Shown piece by piece: positions 27,322 to 37,960 of a stretch of DNA of 64,000 bases (its first letter is position 1; each line of letters opens with the position of its first letter). The DNA comes from Hyphococcus sp. (GTDB lineage: Bacteria; Pseudomonadota; Alphaproteobacteria; Caulobacterales; Parvularculaceae): assembly GCA_013002535.1 (NCBI GenBank), contig JABDJK010000017.1, forward strand, positions 57,715-121,714, given 5' to 3'. A model generated the notes under the pieces. The model was given only the letters and a program-made list of their open reading frames with translations. It ran no database searches and was not told the DNA's origin. Made by a program: the position numbers and the translations under genes.

Positions 27322-29409
27322 TTATTCGCGAGTTTCCGGCGCATCTTCATCAGCGGCTGCCGATCCTTCACGAACAACCGAAGTTGATTGCTCCATTCTA
27401 AGTTCCGGCGTTCTTGGCGCGGGACTATCGGACCCTGTAACCTGATCAACGATCCGATCAAGTTCAGAATATGGCTCGCCAGTGCTCATGATCTCTGATC
27501 CACGAATGTAATCATATTTCTTGCGGGTTGCCGCTTTTGCTGTCGCTTGATCGCGGATAATTGTCGGACGAATAAATACCATAAGGTTTCTTTGACGGCG
27601 TTCTTTTGATGACGATTTAAATAAATTGCCCGCAATCGGGATATCGCCCAGGAACGGCACTTTATCTTCAATAATATCGCGTTGATCGTCGATAAGACCG
27701 CCAATAACAAGGATATCGCCATTATCGACGAGCGCTGTTGTCGTAATCTCCCGCTTATCGAGGATCAGGTCGGTTGAGGTTGTCGTCAATGCGCCGACGA
27801 TGGACGAGATCTCCTGCGTGATCTCAAGCGTAACGGAATCGCCCTCGTTGATTTGCGGGGTCACTTCCAGAATGACGCCAATTTCCTGACGGTCGACCGT
27901 ACGGAAGGCGTTTGAGAAATTATCGCCGATCGCTTCACCAGTTGTGACCGGAATTTCCTGCCCGACCTGCAATCGCGCAGTTTGATTATCGAGCGTCACA
28001 ACAGACGGGGTCGAAAGAACGTTTGAGTCTGTATCGCTCTTGATTGCTGTCAGGATCGCGCCGAAGAAATTTCCATTACCGAGGTCCGTGCCGCCGCCGA
28101 GCGCGAGACCATTGACGCCGAGAAGAGAATTTAACGCGGTTTCTGCAAGGCCTGACGCCAGCGTATCCGCATCAGAGCTATCAATGCCAGTCGGGAAACT
28201 GCCGCTGCGCAATAACGCCGAACCTGCCGCTGCGAGCATATTTGGCTGAACATCTGTAAAATTCGTCGCTGAGAACGGAATTCCGTTCGACTGGTTGCCG
28301 GTGAGAAAGTACTGTACGCCAAGATTGCGCGCGCTGAAATCTGAAATATCAACAATGATCGCTTCGACCAAAACCTGCGGTCGGCGGATATCCAATTGCG
28401 CGACGACATTTTTCAGTGTGCGCTGAATATCCGCGTCACCATTGATGATGATTGAATTGGTGCCTTTGTGGAATGAAACATTCACGCGGTCCGTTGCCGA
28501 ACGAACGCCGCCTTCATCGCCGCCAGTCGCCGACAGGGTGCTATTGGCAACATCAGAAAGGAGCGGTGCAATCTCTTCGGCGTCAGCATGGTTTAGATAA
28601 ATGACAGACAGCTCTGAAGCGCTCTCTCCAAATCGATCGAGCTCACCAACCACCGTTTGAATTCGGCGCATCAGCGACGGTTCAGCGCGAACCAGAATTG
28701 AGTTGCTCGCCTGGATTGGTGCGACGCTGAATGATTTTTGACCGCTGTTTTGCTCGCCGGAAATGTCTTGCGCCATATCCGAGACCACACGGGCGATATC
28801 GTCAGCGGAAGCATGGTTCAGCGCGATGGTGCGATAAATTGTCGGGTCCTTGTCGAGCGACGACAGGACCTCTCGCAAACGCGCGACATTGTCTGCGGTA
28901 TCGACGAGGATGATTGCGTTGCCGCTGCGCACTGGGCTGACGACGCCGTTTTGACCGATGATTTGAGCGAGGTTCGCCGCAGCTTCACGAGCATCAACAT
29001 AACGAAGACGAACAATTTGCGTCACCAGATCGGTGCCGCTATTGCCCGGGTTCACTGGACCGGAATTTCGCGCGGCTTCCTGCAAGGGAACGATGCGATA
29101 ATTTCCTTCGCCAAACGGCGTCGCAACGAAATTGTTGACGCGCAACACGGCCTGAAACAATTCCCACGCTTCATCGGCGCAAACGCCTTCATTCGGCGGT
29201 GACTTAATCGTAACGTTGCCGGAGACGCTGGGGTCGAGCAGAAACGTGCGGCCCGTGCGCATGGCGATCTCGTCGACAAAGGCGCGAATGTCTGCGTTGT
29301 CATAGCGCAGCGGCGCGCAATTTTCCTGCGCTAACGCATTTGTCGTTGTGACAGATGCAAGCGCTGTCAAGCTGGCGCAAATTCGAGCGGTTTTCATCGT
29401 TATACGCAT
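27322..29409 (-). CDS. gspD: Type II secretion system secretin GspD
   Basis: A 695-residue outer-membrane channel protein. A signal peptide ends near ALAQ (residue 28). The N0-N3 domains follow (DIRAFVDEIAMRTGRTFLLD; repeated VRLRYVDAREAAANLAQI, IALNHASADDIARVVSD and IYLNHADAEEIAPLLSD), then the secretin core with VPFLGDIPIAGNLFKS near the C-terminus and a Ser/Glu-rich tail that may bind a pilotin. The start TAATG shares one base with the gspC stop. Confidence 0.97.
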   Translation of the reverse strand: MRITMKTARICASLTALASVTTTNALAQENCAPLRYDNADIRAFVDEIAMRTGRTFLLDPSVSGNVTIKSPPNEGVCADEAWELFQAVLRVNNFVATPFGEGNYRIVPLQEAARNSGPVNPGNSGTDLVTQIVRLRYVDAREAAANLAQIIGQNGVVSPVRSGNAIILVDTADNVARLREVLSSLDKDPTIYRTIALNHASADDIARVVSDMAQDISGEQNSGQKSFSVAPIQASNSILVRAEPSLMRRIQTVVGELDRFGESASELSVIYLNHADAEEIAPLLSDVANSTLSATGGDEGGVRSATDRVNVSFHKGTNSIIINGDADIQRTLKNVVAQLDIRRPQVLVEAIIVDISDFSARNLGVQYFLTGNQSNGIPFSATNFTDVQPNMLAAAGSALLRSGSFPTGIDSSDADTLASGLAETALNSLLGVNGLALGGGTDLGNGNFFGAILTAIKSDTDSNVLSTPSVVTLDNQTARLQVGQEIPVTTGEAIGDNFSNAFRTVDRQEIGVILEVTPQINEGDSVTLEITQEISSIVGALTTTSTDLILDKREITTTALVDNGDILVIGGLIDDQRDIIEDKVPFLGDIPIAGNLFKSSSKERRQRNLMVFIRPTIIRDQATAKAATRKKYDYIRGSEIMSTGEPYSELDRIVDQVTGSDSPAPRTPELRMEQSTSVVREGSAAADEDAPETRE

Positions 29410-30323
29410 TACTGGTTCCTGAACTGCGCTAAATCTACGGGTACCATCACGACTTCATCGCCGCGTTTGACCATGACGGTCGCATTTTGTTCGTTTTGCA
29501 GCGAGCGAACGAAATTCTGTATTTCCGCTGGTGTCGTCGGCGGCGCGGCGCCATTAATAGAAACAAGCTCATCGCCGTTTTTCAGACCGAGCCGTGTGAA
29601 CGCAGCGCGGTTAGGCCCTGACGTCAGTTGAAACATTATATTGCCGTCGGCGCCCGCACGCGGGGTAATCCGGAATATATCTGTTACGCCGCCTGCGGAT
29701 GCAATGCGCCGCGCAGCGTTGGTTTGCAATCCGGCGGATGCGGTCCGCCGCGATGGCGCAGATGTTTTCCGTTGTGGAAGATTTTCAAAAGGTAACGCTT
29801 CGCGCAAACCGTTGCGCAACAATATCACCCGGTCATGATAAACCGCATCGAGCGAAACGCCATTGACGATCTCGTCGCCATTGCTGAACGCGCCTTGGGA
29901 ATTGTCGGGCTTTTTAATGATGGCCGTGCCTTCACCCGCAATATCACCGTCAGGCCACACACCCATTAACGTCATATTGAGCGTCGTCTCTGCGACCTCG
30001 TCCGGCGAAGCAACAACAGCGGCTGCTGGCGCTTCGATATCGGCTGCGGGGAAAGGACTGCGCACGATCGTTTCCTTCGCGGCCCCAGAAGATTGCGCAA
30101 TTTCTATTTCCGGCATTTCAATCGGGGCGAATAATACGAACGCCATGCGTGTTAGAAGCAATGCAAGCAAAAGGACTAGTCCGATTTCAACGATGCGCAT
30201 AACGGGTCCCCGACTGTTTAGCGCGGCAGCGGCCCCCATTCCTGGTCCGCTTGTTCGGACGACAGGTTGCGCAAAAGCAAACCCTTTTTTCTCCGAGACT
30301 GATCGTCCTATCTGCACCAACAT
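29409..30323 (-). CDS. gspC: Type II secretion system protein GspC
   Basis: A 304-residue inner-membrane protein connecting platform and secretin. A cytoplasmic head of about 42 residues precedes one transmembrane helix (IVEIGLVLLLALLLTRMAF), then the periplasmic homology region (TLMGVWPDGDIAGEGTAIIK, DEIVNGVSLDAVYHDRVIL) and a C-terminal PDZ domain (FTRLGLKNGDELVSINGAAP). First gene of the leftward gsp operon, so its upstream 356 bases should hold the operon promoter. Confidence 0.94.
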   Translation of the reverse strand: MLVQIGRSVSEKKGFAFAQPVVRTSGPGMGAAAALNSRGPVMRIVEIGLVLLLALLLTRMAFVLFAPIEMPEIEIAQSSGAAKETIVRSPFPAADIEAPAAAVVASPDEVAETTLNMTLMGVWPDGDIAGEGTAIIKKPDNSQGAFSNGDEIVNGVSLDAVYHDRVILLRNGLREALPFENLPQRKTSAPSRRTASAGLQTNAARRIASAGGVTDIFRITPRAGADGNIMFQLTSGPNRAAFTRLGLKNGDELVSINGAAPPTTPAEIQNFVRSLQNEQNATVMVKRGDEVVMVPVDLAQFRNQ

Positions 30324-30679
30324 ACACCACCTGCGCCGATCCCGGGAACGGCGCGTTTTTGAAAGTCAGCCCTGCCTGACCCAACACGCGATTGGCGCCG
30401 CCCCCAATCAACCGGATGCGGCAACTTTTTTCTACGGTTCAAACGTAAACAATTGCCTCCGGACAAATATCAATACGGCGCGCAAAGCCGTTAAGGAAAG
30501 CCATTTTTTTGAAAAAGTTGCACTTTGTTAACATTAATAACCACGAGATCGCATTCCAGCGTTGGCGAATACAATTGGCGCCTTTCCCGTATTACGCGAA
30601 GTCGTTTGTTATTCGGCAGCGTCCGCCGTTATTAAAACGGCGAAAACGCCGGTGTTATTGTCACGAGAAAGGACGACTG
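30324..30679. promoter_or_regulatory. Divergent control region between the gsp operon and prepilin peptidase
   Basis: The 356 bases separate gspC (leftward) from the prepilin peptidase gene (rightward). An AT-rich block lies at about 30505-30545 (TTTTTTTGAAAAAGTTGCAC, then GTTAACATTAATAACC). The latter resembles part of a CtrA-type TTAA-N7-TTAA site but its right half is off, so it is not claimed. No gene is visible. Confidence 0.3.
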
Positions 30680-31465
30680 ATGGATTTAATGTTCGCCGTT
30701 TTTGCAGCATTTTTTGGGCTGATTATCGGCAGTTTTCTAAATGTCATTATCCATCGTGGACCCAGAATGTGGGGGCTCGTCGAAGACGAAAACCGCCAAG
30801 GCGACTTGTTTGCGCCGGGTTCTTATTGTCCGTCGTGCCGTGTATCTTTGAAAGCGGTAAACCTTGTGCCGCTCCTTAGCTACGCAATGCAAGGCGGAAA
30901 ATGTTCGGGCTGTTCCGCGCCGATTTCTTCGCGCTACCCATTGGTTGAACTTGCTGGCGCCGCTAGCGCGGTGATAGCGATCACTACTTTCGGCCCGACC
31001 CTATCGGCATTCGCCGTGACAGTTTTTTTCTTGTTGTTGATTGCACTTGCCGTCATCGATTGGGAAACCGGTTTTTTACCGGACATGCTGACCGTAACGC
31101 TTGGCGGTTTTGGTCTGATGTGCGCGGTCCTAAACCTTTTTGTTCCCCTCGCGGACGCCCTAATCGGCGCAGTGGCGGGTTTTGGAATATTCTGGATAAT
31201 CGGCGCTGCTTTTCAGAAATTGCGCGGGCTTGACGGGCTTGGCTTGGGTGACGCGAAATTGCTTGCGGCGCTCGGCGCTTGGCTCGGTTGGCAGGCGTTG
31301 GCGCCCATCGTTTTCTTCGGCTCAGTCGCCGCCCTCGTCGGCTATTACATTGCACGAGCGCGCGGCGCGGAATTATCAAAGCAAACGGAAATTCCATTCG
31401 GCCCGGCGCTCGCCGCAGCCGGCGCAAGCGTGATGATTGCGCGCGGGTTCGGGTTTATAATTTAG
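30680..31465 (+). CDS. gspO: Prepilin peptidase / N-methyltransferase
   Basis: A 261-residue membrane aspartyl protease that cleaves and N-methylates the pseudopilin leaders of the adjacent operon. The N-terminal cytoplasmic domain has four cysteines in two pairs (YCPSCRVSL and KCSGCSAP), as in bifunctional enzymes. The catalytic aspartates are in IDWETGFLPDMLT and in the GxGD motif GLGLGDAKLLAALG. ATG at 30680 follows AAAGGA; the upstream open frame is not family-like. Divergent from gspC; its tail overlaps the glycosyltransferase gene by 11 bases. Confidence 0.95.
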   Translation: MDLMFAVFAAFFGLIIGSFLNVIIHRGPRMWGLVEDENRQGDLFAPGSYCPSCRVSLKAVNLVPLLSYAMQGGKCSGCSAPISSRYPLVELAGAASAVIAITTFGPTLSAFAVTVFFLLLIALAVIDWETGFLPDMLTVTLGGFGLMCAVLNLFVPLADALIGAVAGFGIFWIIGAAFQKLRGLDGLGLGDAKLLAALGAWLGWQALAPIVFFGSVAALVGYYIARARGAELSKQTEIPFGPALAAAGASVMIARGFGFII

Positions 31466-32657
31466 CGGCGCTTATTAATTCAAGGAGCGCAGCGGCTTCC
31501 TTGTCGACGTCATGACGATCCTCGACGCGAGCACGCCCTTCCCGTCCAAGCATTTCGAGTTTCGCCGGCGTCGCGGCTAACGCGGCGCGCATGGCGTCAA
31601 CCAGCGCATCATGATTGCCCGCGGGGATAATCCATCCGCTTTTGCCGTCGACCAATTCTGGAATACCCGCGATATAGGTCGAGATCACTGGCCGCCCCAA
31701 CGCATAGGCTTCCATAATTACAACCGGCAGGCCCTCTGCATAACTCGGCAGCAGGAATGTTCGGCATTCACGCACGAATTCGCGAACATCGGCATTCGCC
31801 ATCCAACCCTTGATCTCGATGATATCGCCGACATCGTGCGCGGCGATTTCAGCTTCTAGGTCGGCGCGGCTTTCTCCGTCGCCAACCAGAAGCACCTTCA
31901 TATTCGGGAATTCTCCACGCAACTCCGCGACGGCGGCAGGCAACTGCACCTGCCCTTTTTGTGGACAAAGACGACCAACACAGACGAAGACCTGATTGTC
32001 TTCGGAAAATGTGTGATTGGGCTCAAAATCACGCATGTCCAGCGCGCAATGAATGATTTTTATTTTCTCCGCATACGCAATCTTTGAAAACCGGATCAAT
32101 TGCGACTTACAATAATGCGTAATCGCCGTGATAAATTCCGCATGTTCAATTTTCGCTGGAAAATCGAGAAGCGGCGCGTCTGTCAACTCGTCCGGTCCGT
32201 GTGCCATGGCGCTATACGGCGCCCCGCCCATGATCCGGGCCAGCATGGCGACGGCGGTTGAATTCGTCAGAAAATGCACATGGACATGATCGATTGCGTC
32301 GCGCTTGCATTGCTGTTTGAAATAGATCGCTTCCAGAAAATACGCGAAGTGGCGAACAATACCGCCGCGCGCCGCGCGCAATAAGGACCACCATGGACCA
32401 ATAGCGCGCGCAATGCCGTCGGGATTAACAGCCAGTTCTTTGAAGAACGCCGTCACTAAACCGACGGCATTGCCGCTCAATATATAGTGGGTGCGTTTTT
32501 GATCTTCGATATCCGCGGGCTCGATAAGCTCCCCGCCCCAATGGCGCAACGCATATCGCTTGACTGGCTGCCCCGCCCGTTCAATCGCATCAATCTCGCG
32601 ACGAATAAATGTCGTCGAGGTCAATGGAAACGTGTTCATGAGGTAAGCGAGGTTCAC
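31455..32657 (-). CDS. Glycosyltransferase family 4 (WcaL-like)
   Basis: A 400-residue GT-B glycosyltransferase. The N-terminus NLAYLMNTFPLTSTTFIRRE fits the exopolysaccharide WcaL-type group that recognises membrane-lipid-linked sugars. The C-terminal nucleotide-sugar domain has FVCVGRLCPQKGQ and the EX7E-like PSYAEGLPVVIMEAYALGRP. The start is GTG at 32657, because ATG seven codons later would cut into the first strand. Its role may be in the same envelope glycan pathway as the O-glycosylation ligase at 16033; this is inference. The gene is transcribed toward and overlaps the prepilin peptidase tail. Confidence 0.88.
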   Translation of the reverse strand: MNLAYLMNTFPLTSTTFIRREIDAIERAGQPVKRYALRHWGGELIEPADIEDQKRTHYILSGNAVGLVTAFFKELAVNPDGIARAIGPWWSLLRAARGGIVRHFAYFLEAIYFKQQCKRDAIDHVHVHFLTNSTAVAMLARIMGGAPYSAMAHGPDELTDAPLLDFPAKIEHAEFITAITHYCKSQLIRFSKIAYAEKIKIIHCALDMRDFEPNHTFSEDNQVFVCVGRLCPQKGQVQLPAAVAELRGEFPNMKVLLVGDGESRADLEAEIAAHDVGDIIEIKGWMANADVREFVRECRTFLLPSYAEGLPVVIMEAYALGRPVISTYIAGIPELVDGKSGWIIPAGNHDALVDAMRAALAATPAKLEMLGREGRARVEDRHDVDKEAAALLELISAAKL

Positions 32658-32695
32658 GGGAGATCTAACCGAATTAGCGCTGATCCGAACAATAA

Positions 32696-32718
32696 GGCGC
32701 GGGAATAGATCCCGCGCC
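32696..32718 (-). terminator. Likely terminator of the gyrA-coaD-cyclophilin operon
   Basis: A perfect 8-bp inverted repeat, GGCGCGGG and CCCGCGCC, with a 7-base loop, lies 41 bases beyond the stop of the last gene of the leftward operon. The following bases on the minus strand are TTATTGTTC, a weak T-run, so this is a plausible but imperfect intrinsic terminator. It also separates the operon from the glycosyltransferase promoter. Confidence 0.6.
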
Positions 32719-32758
32719 CTTTGCTTACGCCTGATAGTCGTAAGGAATTGTTAACGAG

Positions 32759-33202
32759 TTAAGCCGCTCGCATGGAAATGATTTTTGTCGGGTTTGCCGG
32801 CGGCTCGCCGCGCTCGGCTGCATCGACATGCTCCATGCCTTTTATGACCTTGCCCCAGGCGGTGTATTGGCCGTCGAGAAACGACGCATCGTCGAAGCAG
32901 ATAAAGAATTGCGAGTCAGCGCTATTAGGATCCTGCGCACGCGCCATGGAGCATACGCCGCGCTGATGCGAAACGTCGTTAAATTCCGCATCGATGTTTT
33001 TGCCCGAACCGCCGGTGCCGGTGCCTTTCGGGCACCCCATCTGCGCCATAAACCCTTCGATCACACGGTGCAGTTGCAAGCCGTCATAGAAGCCATCCGC
33101 CGCCAGTTTTTTGATTTGCGCGACATGGTTCGGCGCCTTGTCATCAAAAGTCTCAATAAAGACTTCACCTGTATCCAGGGTAAGAATTAATTGGTCGCTC
33201 AT
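32759..33202 (-). CDS. Cyclophilin-type peptidyl-prolyl cis-trans isomerase, cytoplasmic
   Basis: A 147-residue single-domain cyclophilin without signal peptide, PpiB-like. Catalytic and peptide-binding blocks are intact: LQLHRVIEGFMAQMG (with the catalytic arginine), RGVCSMARAQDPNSADSQFF and TAWGKVIKGMEHVD. ATG at 33202 overlaps the stop of the exported cyclophilin gene by four bases. Confidence 0.95.
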   Translation of the reverse strand: MSDQLILTLDTGEVFIETFDDKAPNHVAQIKKLAADGFYDGLQLHRVIEGFMAQMGCPKGTGTGGSGKNIDAEFNDVSHQRGVCSMARAQDPNSADSQFFICFDDASFLDGQYTAWGKVIKGMEHVDAAERGEPPANPTKIISMRAA

Positions 33203-34122
33203 CGTTCTATTTTTCCATCTACTTTGACCGGCACTTTGATATCGCAAATGTCTTTTACGAAGCCGTCTTCAGTTATTTCGTCGCGCGCCTTCAAATAGCG
33301 GATGAATGTTTCTGTATCGGTGCGCATAACACGAATATCGCGGCGTTCGTTCTCCGGCACTTCTGTCGCCATCCGTACACGCATCAACGGCGTTGGCCGC
33401 GTCGGCGGCTCCCCGCGGGAAATGCGGCGTGTCGCCTCAAACCCATCGACAATCCAGCCCCATGCAGTGTAGCGCTTGTCGAGACTTTCGCGCGCATCGC
33501 CAATCATTAAAAAGAACTGGCTGTTGGCGCTATTCGGATCGTTCGCCCGCGCCATGGACATAACCCCTGGGCAATGAACCGCCCAAAGTTTGACCTCAGC
33601 GTCCGTCACAAAATCGCGCAAGGCTTCCGGCTGCGCAGCGGCCGGCATTCCATTAATGAACCCAAGGCGCGGTGATTTCTTATCGCGACCGATTTCACGG
33701 AAGTTAGTGACGTCAGAAGTGTCGCGATAAAACTCGCCATTGATATTCGGCAAATGCGATCCGCCGGTGCCATCGTTTTTCGGGTCGCCGCCCTGCGCCA
33801 TAAAGCCTTCGATGACGCGGTGAAAACGCAAACCATCATAAAACCCTTCGCGCACCAATGTCTTGATTTGTTCGACATGAGCCGGCGCAAAGTCAGGGCG
33901 CAGCTCGATGACGACGAGACCGGCCGGCAGGTCCATATAGATTGTGTTTTCGGGGTCGAGTGGACGCCATAGATCATCACTCGCCTGATCGACAATTTGT
34001 TGCGGCGTCAATTGTTCCGCCGGGTCTTCGGCGATATTTTGGGCAGTCGCAATGCCAACTAATGAAATAGCGGCGGTCGCGCCGAACAGAAATGTTTTGA
34101 TACTCATAGAACTCAGACTCAT
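33199..34122 (-). CDS. Cyclophilin-type peptidyl-prolyl isomerase, periplasmic
   Basis: A 307-residue exported cyclophilin. A signal peptide ends near ATAQ (about residue 28). The catalytic domain has LRFHRVIEGFMAQGGDP, VMSMARANDPNSANSQFF and TAWGWIVDGFEATR. An insert of about 45 residues (FREIGRDKKSPRLGFINGMP and the following segment) separates the two halves, and a C-terminal extension of about 60 residues follows. Two ATGs, at 34122 and 34107, are both compatible with the signal peptide. It presumably folds exported proteins, partner to the cytoplasmic paralogue downstream. Confidence 0.93.
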   Translation of the reverse strand: MSLSSMSIKTFLFGATAAISLVGIATAQNIAEDPAEQLTPQQIVDQASDDLWRPLDPENTIYMDLPAGLVVIELRPDFAPAHVEQIKTLVREGFYDGLRFHRVIEGFMAQGGDPKNDGTGGSHLPNINGEFYRDTSDVTNFREIGRDKKSPRLGFINGMPAAAQPEALRDFVTDAEVKLWAVHCPGVMSMARANDPNSANSQFFLMIGDARESLDKRYTAWGWIVDGFEATRRISRGEPPTRPTPLMRVRMATEVPENERRDIRVMRTDTETFIRYLKARDEITEDGFVKDICDIKVPVKVDGKIER

Positions 34123-34127
34123 TCTTT

Positions 34128-34544
34128 CTAGTCGCCCATGGGCGGCATTTCATCGAATTGCTGTGTCGCCGGATTGGGCTGATCCCAACTCAACGCACGG
34201 GACGCAAAGACAGAGACCTGCGGCTGGAATGCATCAGGATCATCAAGCGTAGTGGCGACCAACACTGTCACGCCCGCCATATTGGTATTTGTATTGTACA
34301 TTTGTGACCCGCAATTGGGGCAAAAATGGTGCGTCACCGTGGCGCCGCTATCGGCCTTCATTTCATAGCCTTTGACGTCGCCGGTAATTTCGACGGCGGG
34401 CGCCGGCACGGCCATCAGCGCCATGTGACCGCCAGCGCTGGATTTACGGCAATCGGTGCAATGGCAATTGCCGGCGAAAAGCGGCTCTGCCTCGCCCTTG
34501 TAACTGACAGCGCCGCACAGGCAGCTTCCGGATAGTTTTGGCAT
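34128..34544 (-). CDS. GFA family (CENP-V/glutathione-dependent formaldehyde-activating) protein
   Basis: A 138-residue zinc protein. Cysteine ligands appear in SGSCLCGAVSYKG, GNCHCTDCRKSSAG and HHFCPNCGSQMY, the standard GFA arrangement with one structural and one catalytic-type zinc. Members bind glutathione adducts or are of unknown role. It lies between coaD and the cyclophilins in one transcription unit, with short gaps on both sides. Confidence 0.92.
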   Translation of the reverse strand: MPKLSGSCLCGAVSYKGEAEPLFAGNCHCTDCRKSSAGGHMALMAVPAPAVEITGDVKGYEMKADSGATVTHHFCPNCGSQMYNTNTNMAGVTVLVATTLDDPDAFQPQVSVFASRALSWDQPNPATQQFDEMPPMGD

Positions 34545-34561
34545 CGGCCTAACTCCTTATC

Positions 34562-35071
34562 CTAAATGACTGGTTCTGAGAATTTTTTTGCAAGCAGTTT
34601 TGCAACATTATCAGGCACAAACGAAGCAACGTCTCCGCCGAGGCGCGCGATCTCTTTTACAAGCCGCGATGCAATTGACTGATAGCGAGCATCCGCCATC
34701 AAAAACACTGTTTCGATATCGTCGTTCAGCGCCTGATTCATGCCGACCATCTGAAATTCATATTCAAAGTCGGAAACAGCGCGTAGGCCTCGCACAACGA
34801 TGCCGGCGCCAACGGATTCCGCAAAATTGACGAGCAGTCCCTCAAATGGTTTTACCGTGATTGCAACGCCCGTTTCGCTGGTGATAAGCCGCATTTCACG
34901 CTCAACCATGGCGACGCGTTCATCAAGATTGAACAACGGTCCCTTATCGCGATTAATGGCAACGCCAATGACGAGTTCGTCAACAAGTTTTACCGCACGC
35001 TCGATGATATCGACATGCCCCATGGTCAAAGGGTCGAACGTGCCCGGATAAAGACCGACGCGTTTAGTCAT
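34562..35071 (-). CDS. coaD: Pantetheine-phosphate adenylyltransferase
   Basis: Fourth step of CoA synthesis from pantothenate: adenylates 4'-phosphopantetheine. The 169-residue protein has the nucleotidyltransferase motif [16 protein letters not shown] (TxGH), [20 protein letters not shown] and the ISSxxVR-like block as [18 protein letters not shown] at 35071 overlaps the gyrA stop by eight bases; 39 further upstream codons lie inside gyrA and are discounted. It uses the product line of the pan genes at 6366-9234. Confidence 0.97.
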   Translation of the reverse strand: MTKRVGLYPGTFDPLTMGHVDIIERAVKLVDELVIGVAINRDKGPLFNLDERVAMVEREMRLITSETGVAITVKPFEGLLVNFAESVGAGIVVRGLRAVSDFEYEFQMVGMNQALNDDIETVFLMADARYQSIASRLVKEIARLGGDVASFVPDNVAKLLAKKFSEPVI

Positions 35072-37805
35072 CGTTTGCCTCTTCGCCCTCTTCTTCGTCT
35101 TCATCCTCGACGCGGCCGACCGAAACCACGCGTTCATCCTCGCGCGTTTTGAAAATCGTAACACCTTGGGTATTGCGGCCCGCGACACGAATGCCGTCGA
35201 CTGTGGTTCGGATCAACTGTCCGCCATCGGTGACCAGCATGATCTGATCGGAATTTTCGATCGGGAACGACGCCACGACGCGGCCATTACGATCCGTTGT
35301 CTGGATTGCGATGATGCCTTTGCCGCCGCGACCTGACGTTCGGTATTCATAAGACGAAGTCCGCTTGCCGTAACCGTTTTCGGTAACGGTCAGCACAAAT
35401 TGCTCGCGCCCGCCTAACTCGGCGAGGCGTTCCGTTGAGATCGCAACGTCAGGAATATCTGCATCATCAGCGTCTTCTTCCTGATCGTCACCGGCGGCGC
35501 GGCGCATAGCGGCAGCGTGTTTCAAGTACGCTTTCGCCTCTTCCGACGTCGTATCAACGTGATGCAGGATCGCCATAGAGATGACGCGGTTATCACCGTC
35601 GAGCTTGATGCCGCGTACGCCTTTTGAAGTGCGCCCCGCAAAGACACGAACTTTATCGACCGGGAAGCGTATGCAATTGCCCGCCGCCGTCGTCAGCAGC
35701 ACGTCTTCATCTTCGCGGCAGATTTGCACGCCGATGATCTTGTCGCCCTCGTCGAGCTTCATGGCGATTTTGCCGTTGCGATTGATGCGCTGGAAGTCGG
35801 AGAGTTTATTGCGGCGGACACCGCCCGACGCCGTTGCAAACATAATCTGCAACTGGTCCCAGCTGTCCTCGTCCTCCGGCAGCGGTAATATATTCGTAAC
35901 GCGCTCATCAGAGCCGAGGGGCAGCAGATTGACGAATGCTTTGCCGCGCGATGTTGGCGCGCCTTCCGGCAAGCGCCACAGCTTCAGCTTGTAGGCCATG
36001 CCCGTATTCGTGAAGAACAGCAGCGGCGTGTGGGTGTTTCCGACAAAAAGCTGATTAACGAAATCCTCATCCTTGAACTTCATGCCTGCGCGACCTTTGC
36101 CGCCGCGTTTTTGGGCCCGGTAGGTCGAAAGGGGTGTGCGCTTGACGTAACCGGAATGGGTCACTGTCACGACCATCTCTTCCTGAGCGATAAGATCTTC
36201 GTCTTCGACTTCGCCTTCCGCCTCGACGATTTCGGTGCGGCGCGGCGTCGCGAATTCTTCTTTCACCGTCATGAGCTCTTCGGTGATGATCGACATCACG
36301 CGCTCGCGATTTCGGAGAATATCAAGGAAGTCCGCAATTCTCTCCGCGAGACCTTTCAATTCGTCGCCGATTTCATCGCGACCAAGCGCGGTCAACCGTT
36401 GCAAGCGCAAATCAAGAATTGCTTTTGCCTGTTCCTCCGACAACTTCAGCGTATTGCCCTCAGTCATCATGTGGCGCGGATCGGCGACTAGCGCCACAAG
36501 CGGCGCCAAATCTTTCGCCGGCCAGTCGCGCTCCATTAATTGCGATTTCGCTGTTGCCGGATCGGGCGCCGCACGAATAAGCGCGACGACTTCATCGATA
36601 TTGGCGACAGCAATTGCAAGACCGACCAATATGTGCGCGCGGTCGCGGGCTTTCTTCAGCTCAAACTTCGAACGCCGCGTAACAACTTCTTCGCGGAAGT
36701 CGATGAACGAGACCAAAACGTCGCGCAGCGTCATGACCTTTGGCTGACCGCGATCAAGCGCCAGCAAGTTCACGCCAAAACTCTGTTGCAGCTGTGAGTG
36801 ACGGTAAAGTTGATTGAGGACTACGTCAGCCGCAGCATCACGGCGCAACTCAACGACAACGCGAATACCGTGACGGTTTGATTCGTCACGAATATCCGAA
36901 ATGCCTTCGATCTTTTTCTCGCGAACCAGCCCCGCGATCTTCTCGATCATGTGGGCCTTGTTCACCTGGAACGGAATTTCCGTGATGATAATGCCCATGC
37001 GGTCCTTGCGCACTTCCTCGATAGTCGCGCGCCCGCGCGTCACCACAGAACCGCGGCCGAGCAAGAGCGCAGCCTTGGCGCCCGCGCGACCGAGCATGAT
37101 CCCGCCCGTCGGGTAATCCGGGCCCGGCACAATCGAGATCAATTCTTCGTCGGTGACGTCGGGATTTTCAATCATCGCAATCGTTGCGTCGATGATCTCA
37201 CCCAGATTGTGCGGCGGAATGTTGGTCGCCATGCCGACGGCGATGCCGCCTGCGCCGTTTACCAGCAGGTTTGGGAAGCGCGCCGGCAACACAATCGGCT
37301 CATGCTCGGAGCCGTCATAGTTCGGCTGAAAGGCAACCGTGTCTTTTTCGATGTCTTCGAGGAGCGCTTGCGCCGGCTTTCCCATGCGCACTTCAGTGTA
37401 ACGCATGGCCGCCGGCGGATCACCGTCGATGGAACCAAAGTTCCCCTGCCCGTCAAGGAGCGGCAGCCGCAGCGAGAATTCCTGCGCCATGCGAACAAGA
37501 GCATCATAAACTGCGCTGTCGCCATGAGGGTGATACTTGCCGATGACATCGCCAACGACGCGCGCAGACTTTTTATAGGCGCGATCCCAGAAATACTTGT
37601 TCTCATGCATCGACCACAAAATGCGCCTGTGCACGGGCTTTAAACCGTCGCGCGCATCGGGGATCGCCCGGCTCACAATCACGCTCATGGCGTAGTCGAG
37701 ATAGGACTGACGCATCTCGTCTTCGATCGAAATTGTCGAAACGCCGTCCTCGCCTGAGGGCGGTTCGTCGGGCGTCAAAATTTTGTTGTTATCGTCGTCC
37801 GCCAC
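35064..37805 (-). CDS. gyrA: DNA gyrase subunit A
   Basis: A 913-residue type II topoisomerase subunit that breaks and rejoins DNA during negative supercoiling. The catalytic tyrosine is Y136 in [10 protein letters not shown]. The quinolone-resistance region [17 protein letters not shown] has serine (S97, E. coli 83) and aspartate (D101, E. coli 87), i.e. the sensitive-type residues. The GyrA-box [10 protein letters not shown] lies in the beta-pinwheel domain. The C-terminus is very acidic ([14 protein letters not shown]). The start is GTG at 37805. First gene of the leftward gyrA-coaD-GFA-cyclophilin operon. Confidence 0.98.
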   Translation of the reverse strand: MADDDNNKILTPDEPPSGEDGVSTISIEDEMRQSYLDYAMSVIVSRAIPDARDGLKPVHRRILWSMHENKYFWDRAYKKSARVVGDVIGKYHPHGDSAVYDALVRMAQEFSLRLPLLDGQGNFGSIDGDPPAAMRYTEVRMGKPAQALLEDIEKDTVAFQPNYDGSEHEPIVLPARFPNLLVNGAGGIAVGMATNIPPHNLGEIIDATIAMIENPDVTDEELISIVPGPDYPTGGIMLGRAGAKAALLLGRGSVVTRGRATIEEVRKDRMGIIITEIPFQVNKAHMIEKIAGLVREKKIEGISDIRDESNRHGIRVVVELRRDAAADVVLNQLYRHSQLQQSFGVNLLALDRGQPKVMTLRDVLVSFIDFREEVVTRRSKFELKKARDRAHILVGLAIAVANIDEVVALIRAAPDPATAKSQLMERDWPAKDLAPLVALVADPRHMMTEGNTLKLSEEQAKAILDLRLQRLTALGRDEIGDELKGLAERIADFLDILRNRERVMSIITEELMTVKEEFATPRRTEIVEAEGEVEDEDLIAQEEMVVTVTHSGYVKRTPLSTYRAQKRGGKGRAGMKFKDEDFVNQLFVGNTHTPLLFFTNTGMAYKLKLWRLPEGAPTSRGKAFVNLLPLGSDERVTNILPLPEDEDSWDQLQIMFATASGGVRRNKLSDFQRINRNGKIAMKLDEGDKIIGVQICREDEDVLLTTAAGNCIRFPVDKVRVFAGRTSKGVRGIKLDGDNRVISMAILHHVDTTSEEAKAYLKHAAAMRRAAGDDQEEDADDADIPDVAISTERLAELGGREQFVLTVTENGYGKRTSSYEYRTSGRGGKGIIAIQTTDRNGRVVASFPIENSDQIMLVTDGGQLIRTTVDGIRVAGRNTQGVTIFKTREDERVVSVGRVEDEDEEEGEEANDD

Positions 37806-37960
37806 GCGGGAAAAACCTTATGGAATCAGGTGGAAAAAACAAGCCTCCGCTTAGCATTCGAGGCCGGTAAAGCCAAGCAAATGCAACAGATTCTGCGCGG
37901 TTTATTCCAAGCCCCCGATGCTATAGAATGAATGGCTGGGAGCGCTTGGGGAAAACTCTG

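Noticed and set aside
30532..30548. GTTAACATTAATAACC as a CtrA-binding site
   Set aside because: The second half does not match TTAA at the required spacing of seven; it is only an AT-rich promoter block.
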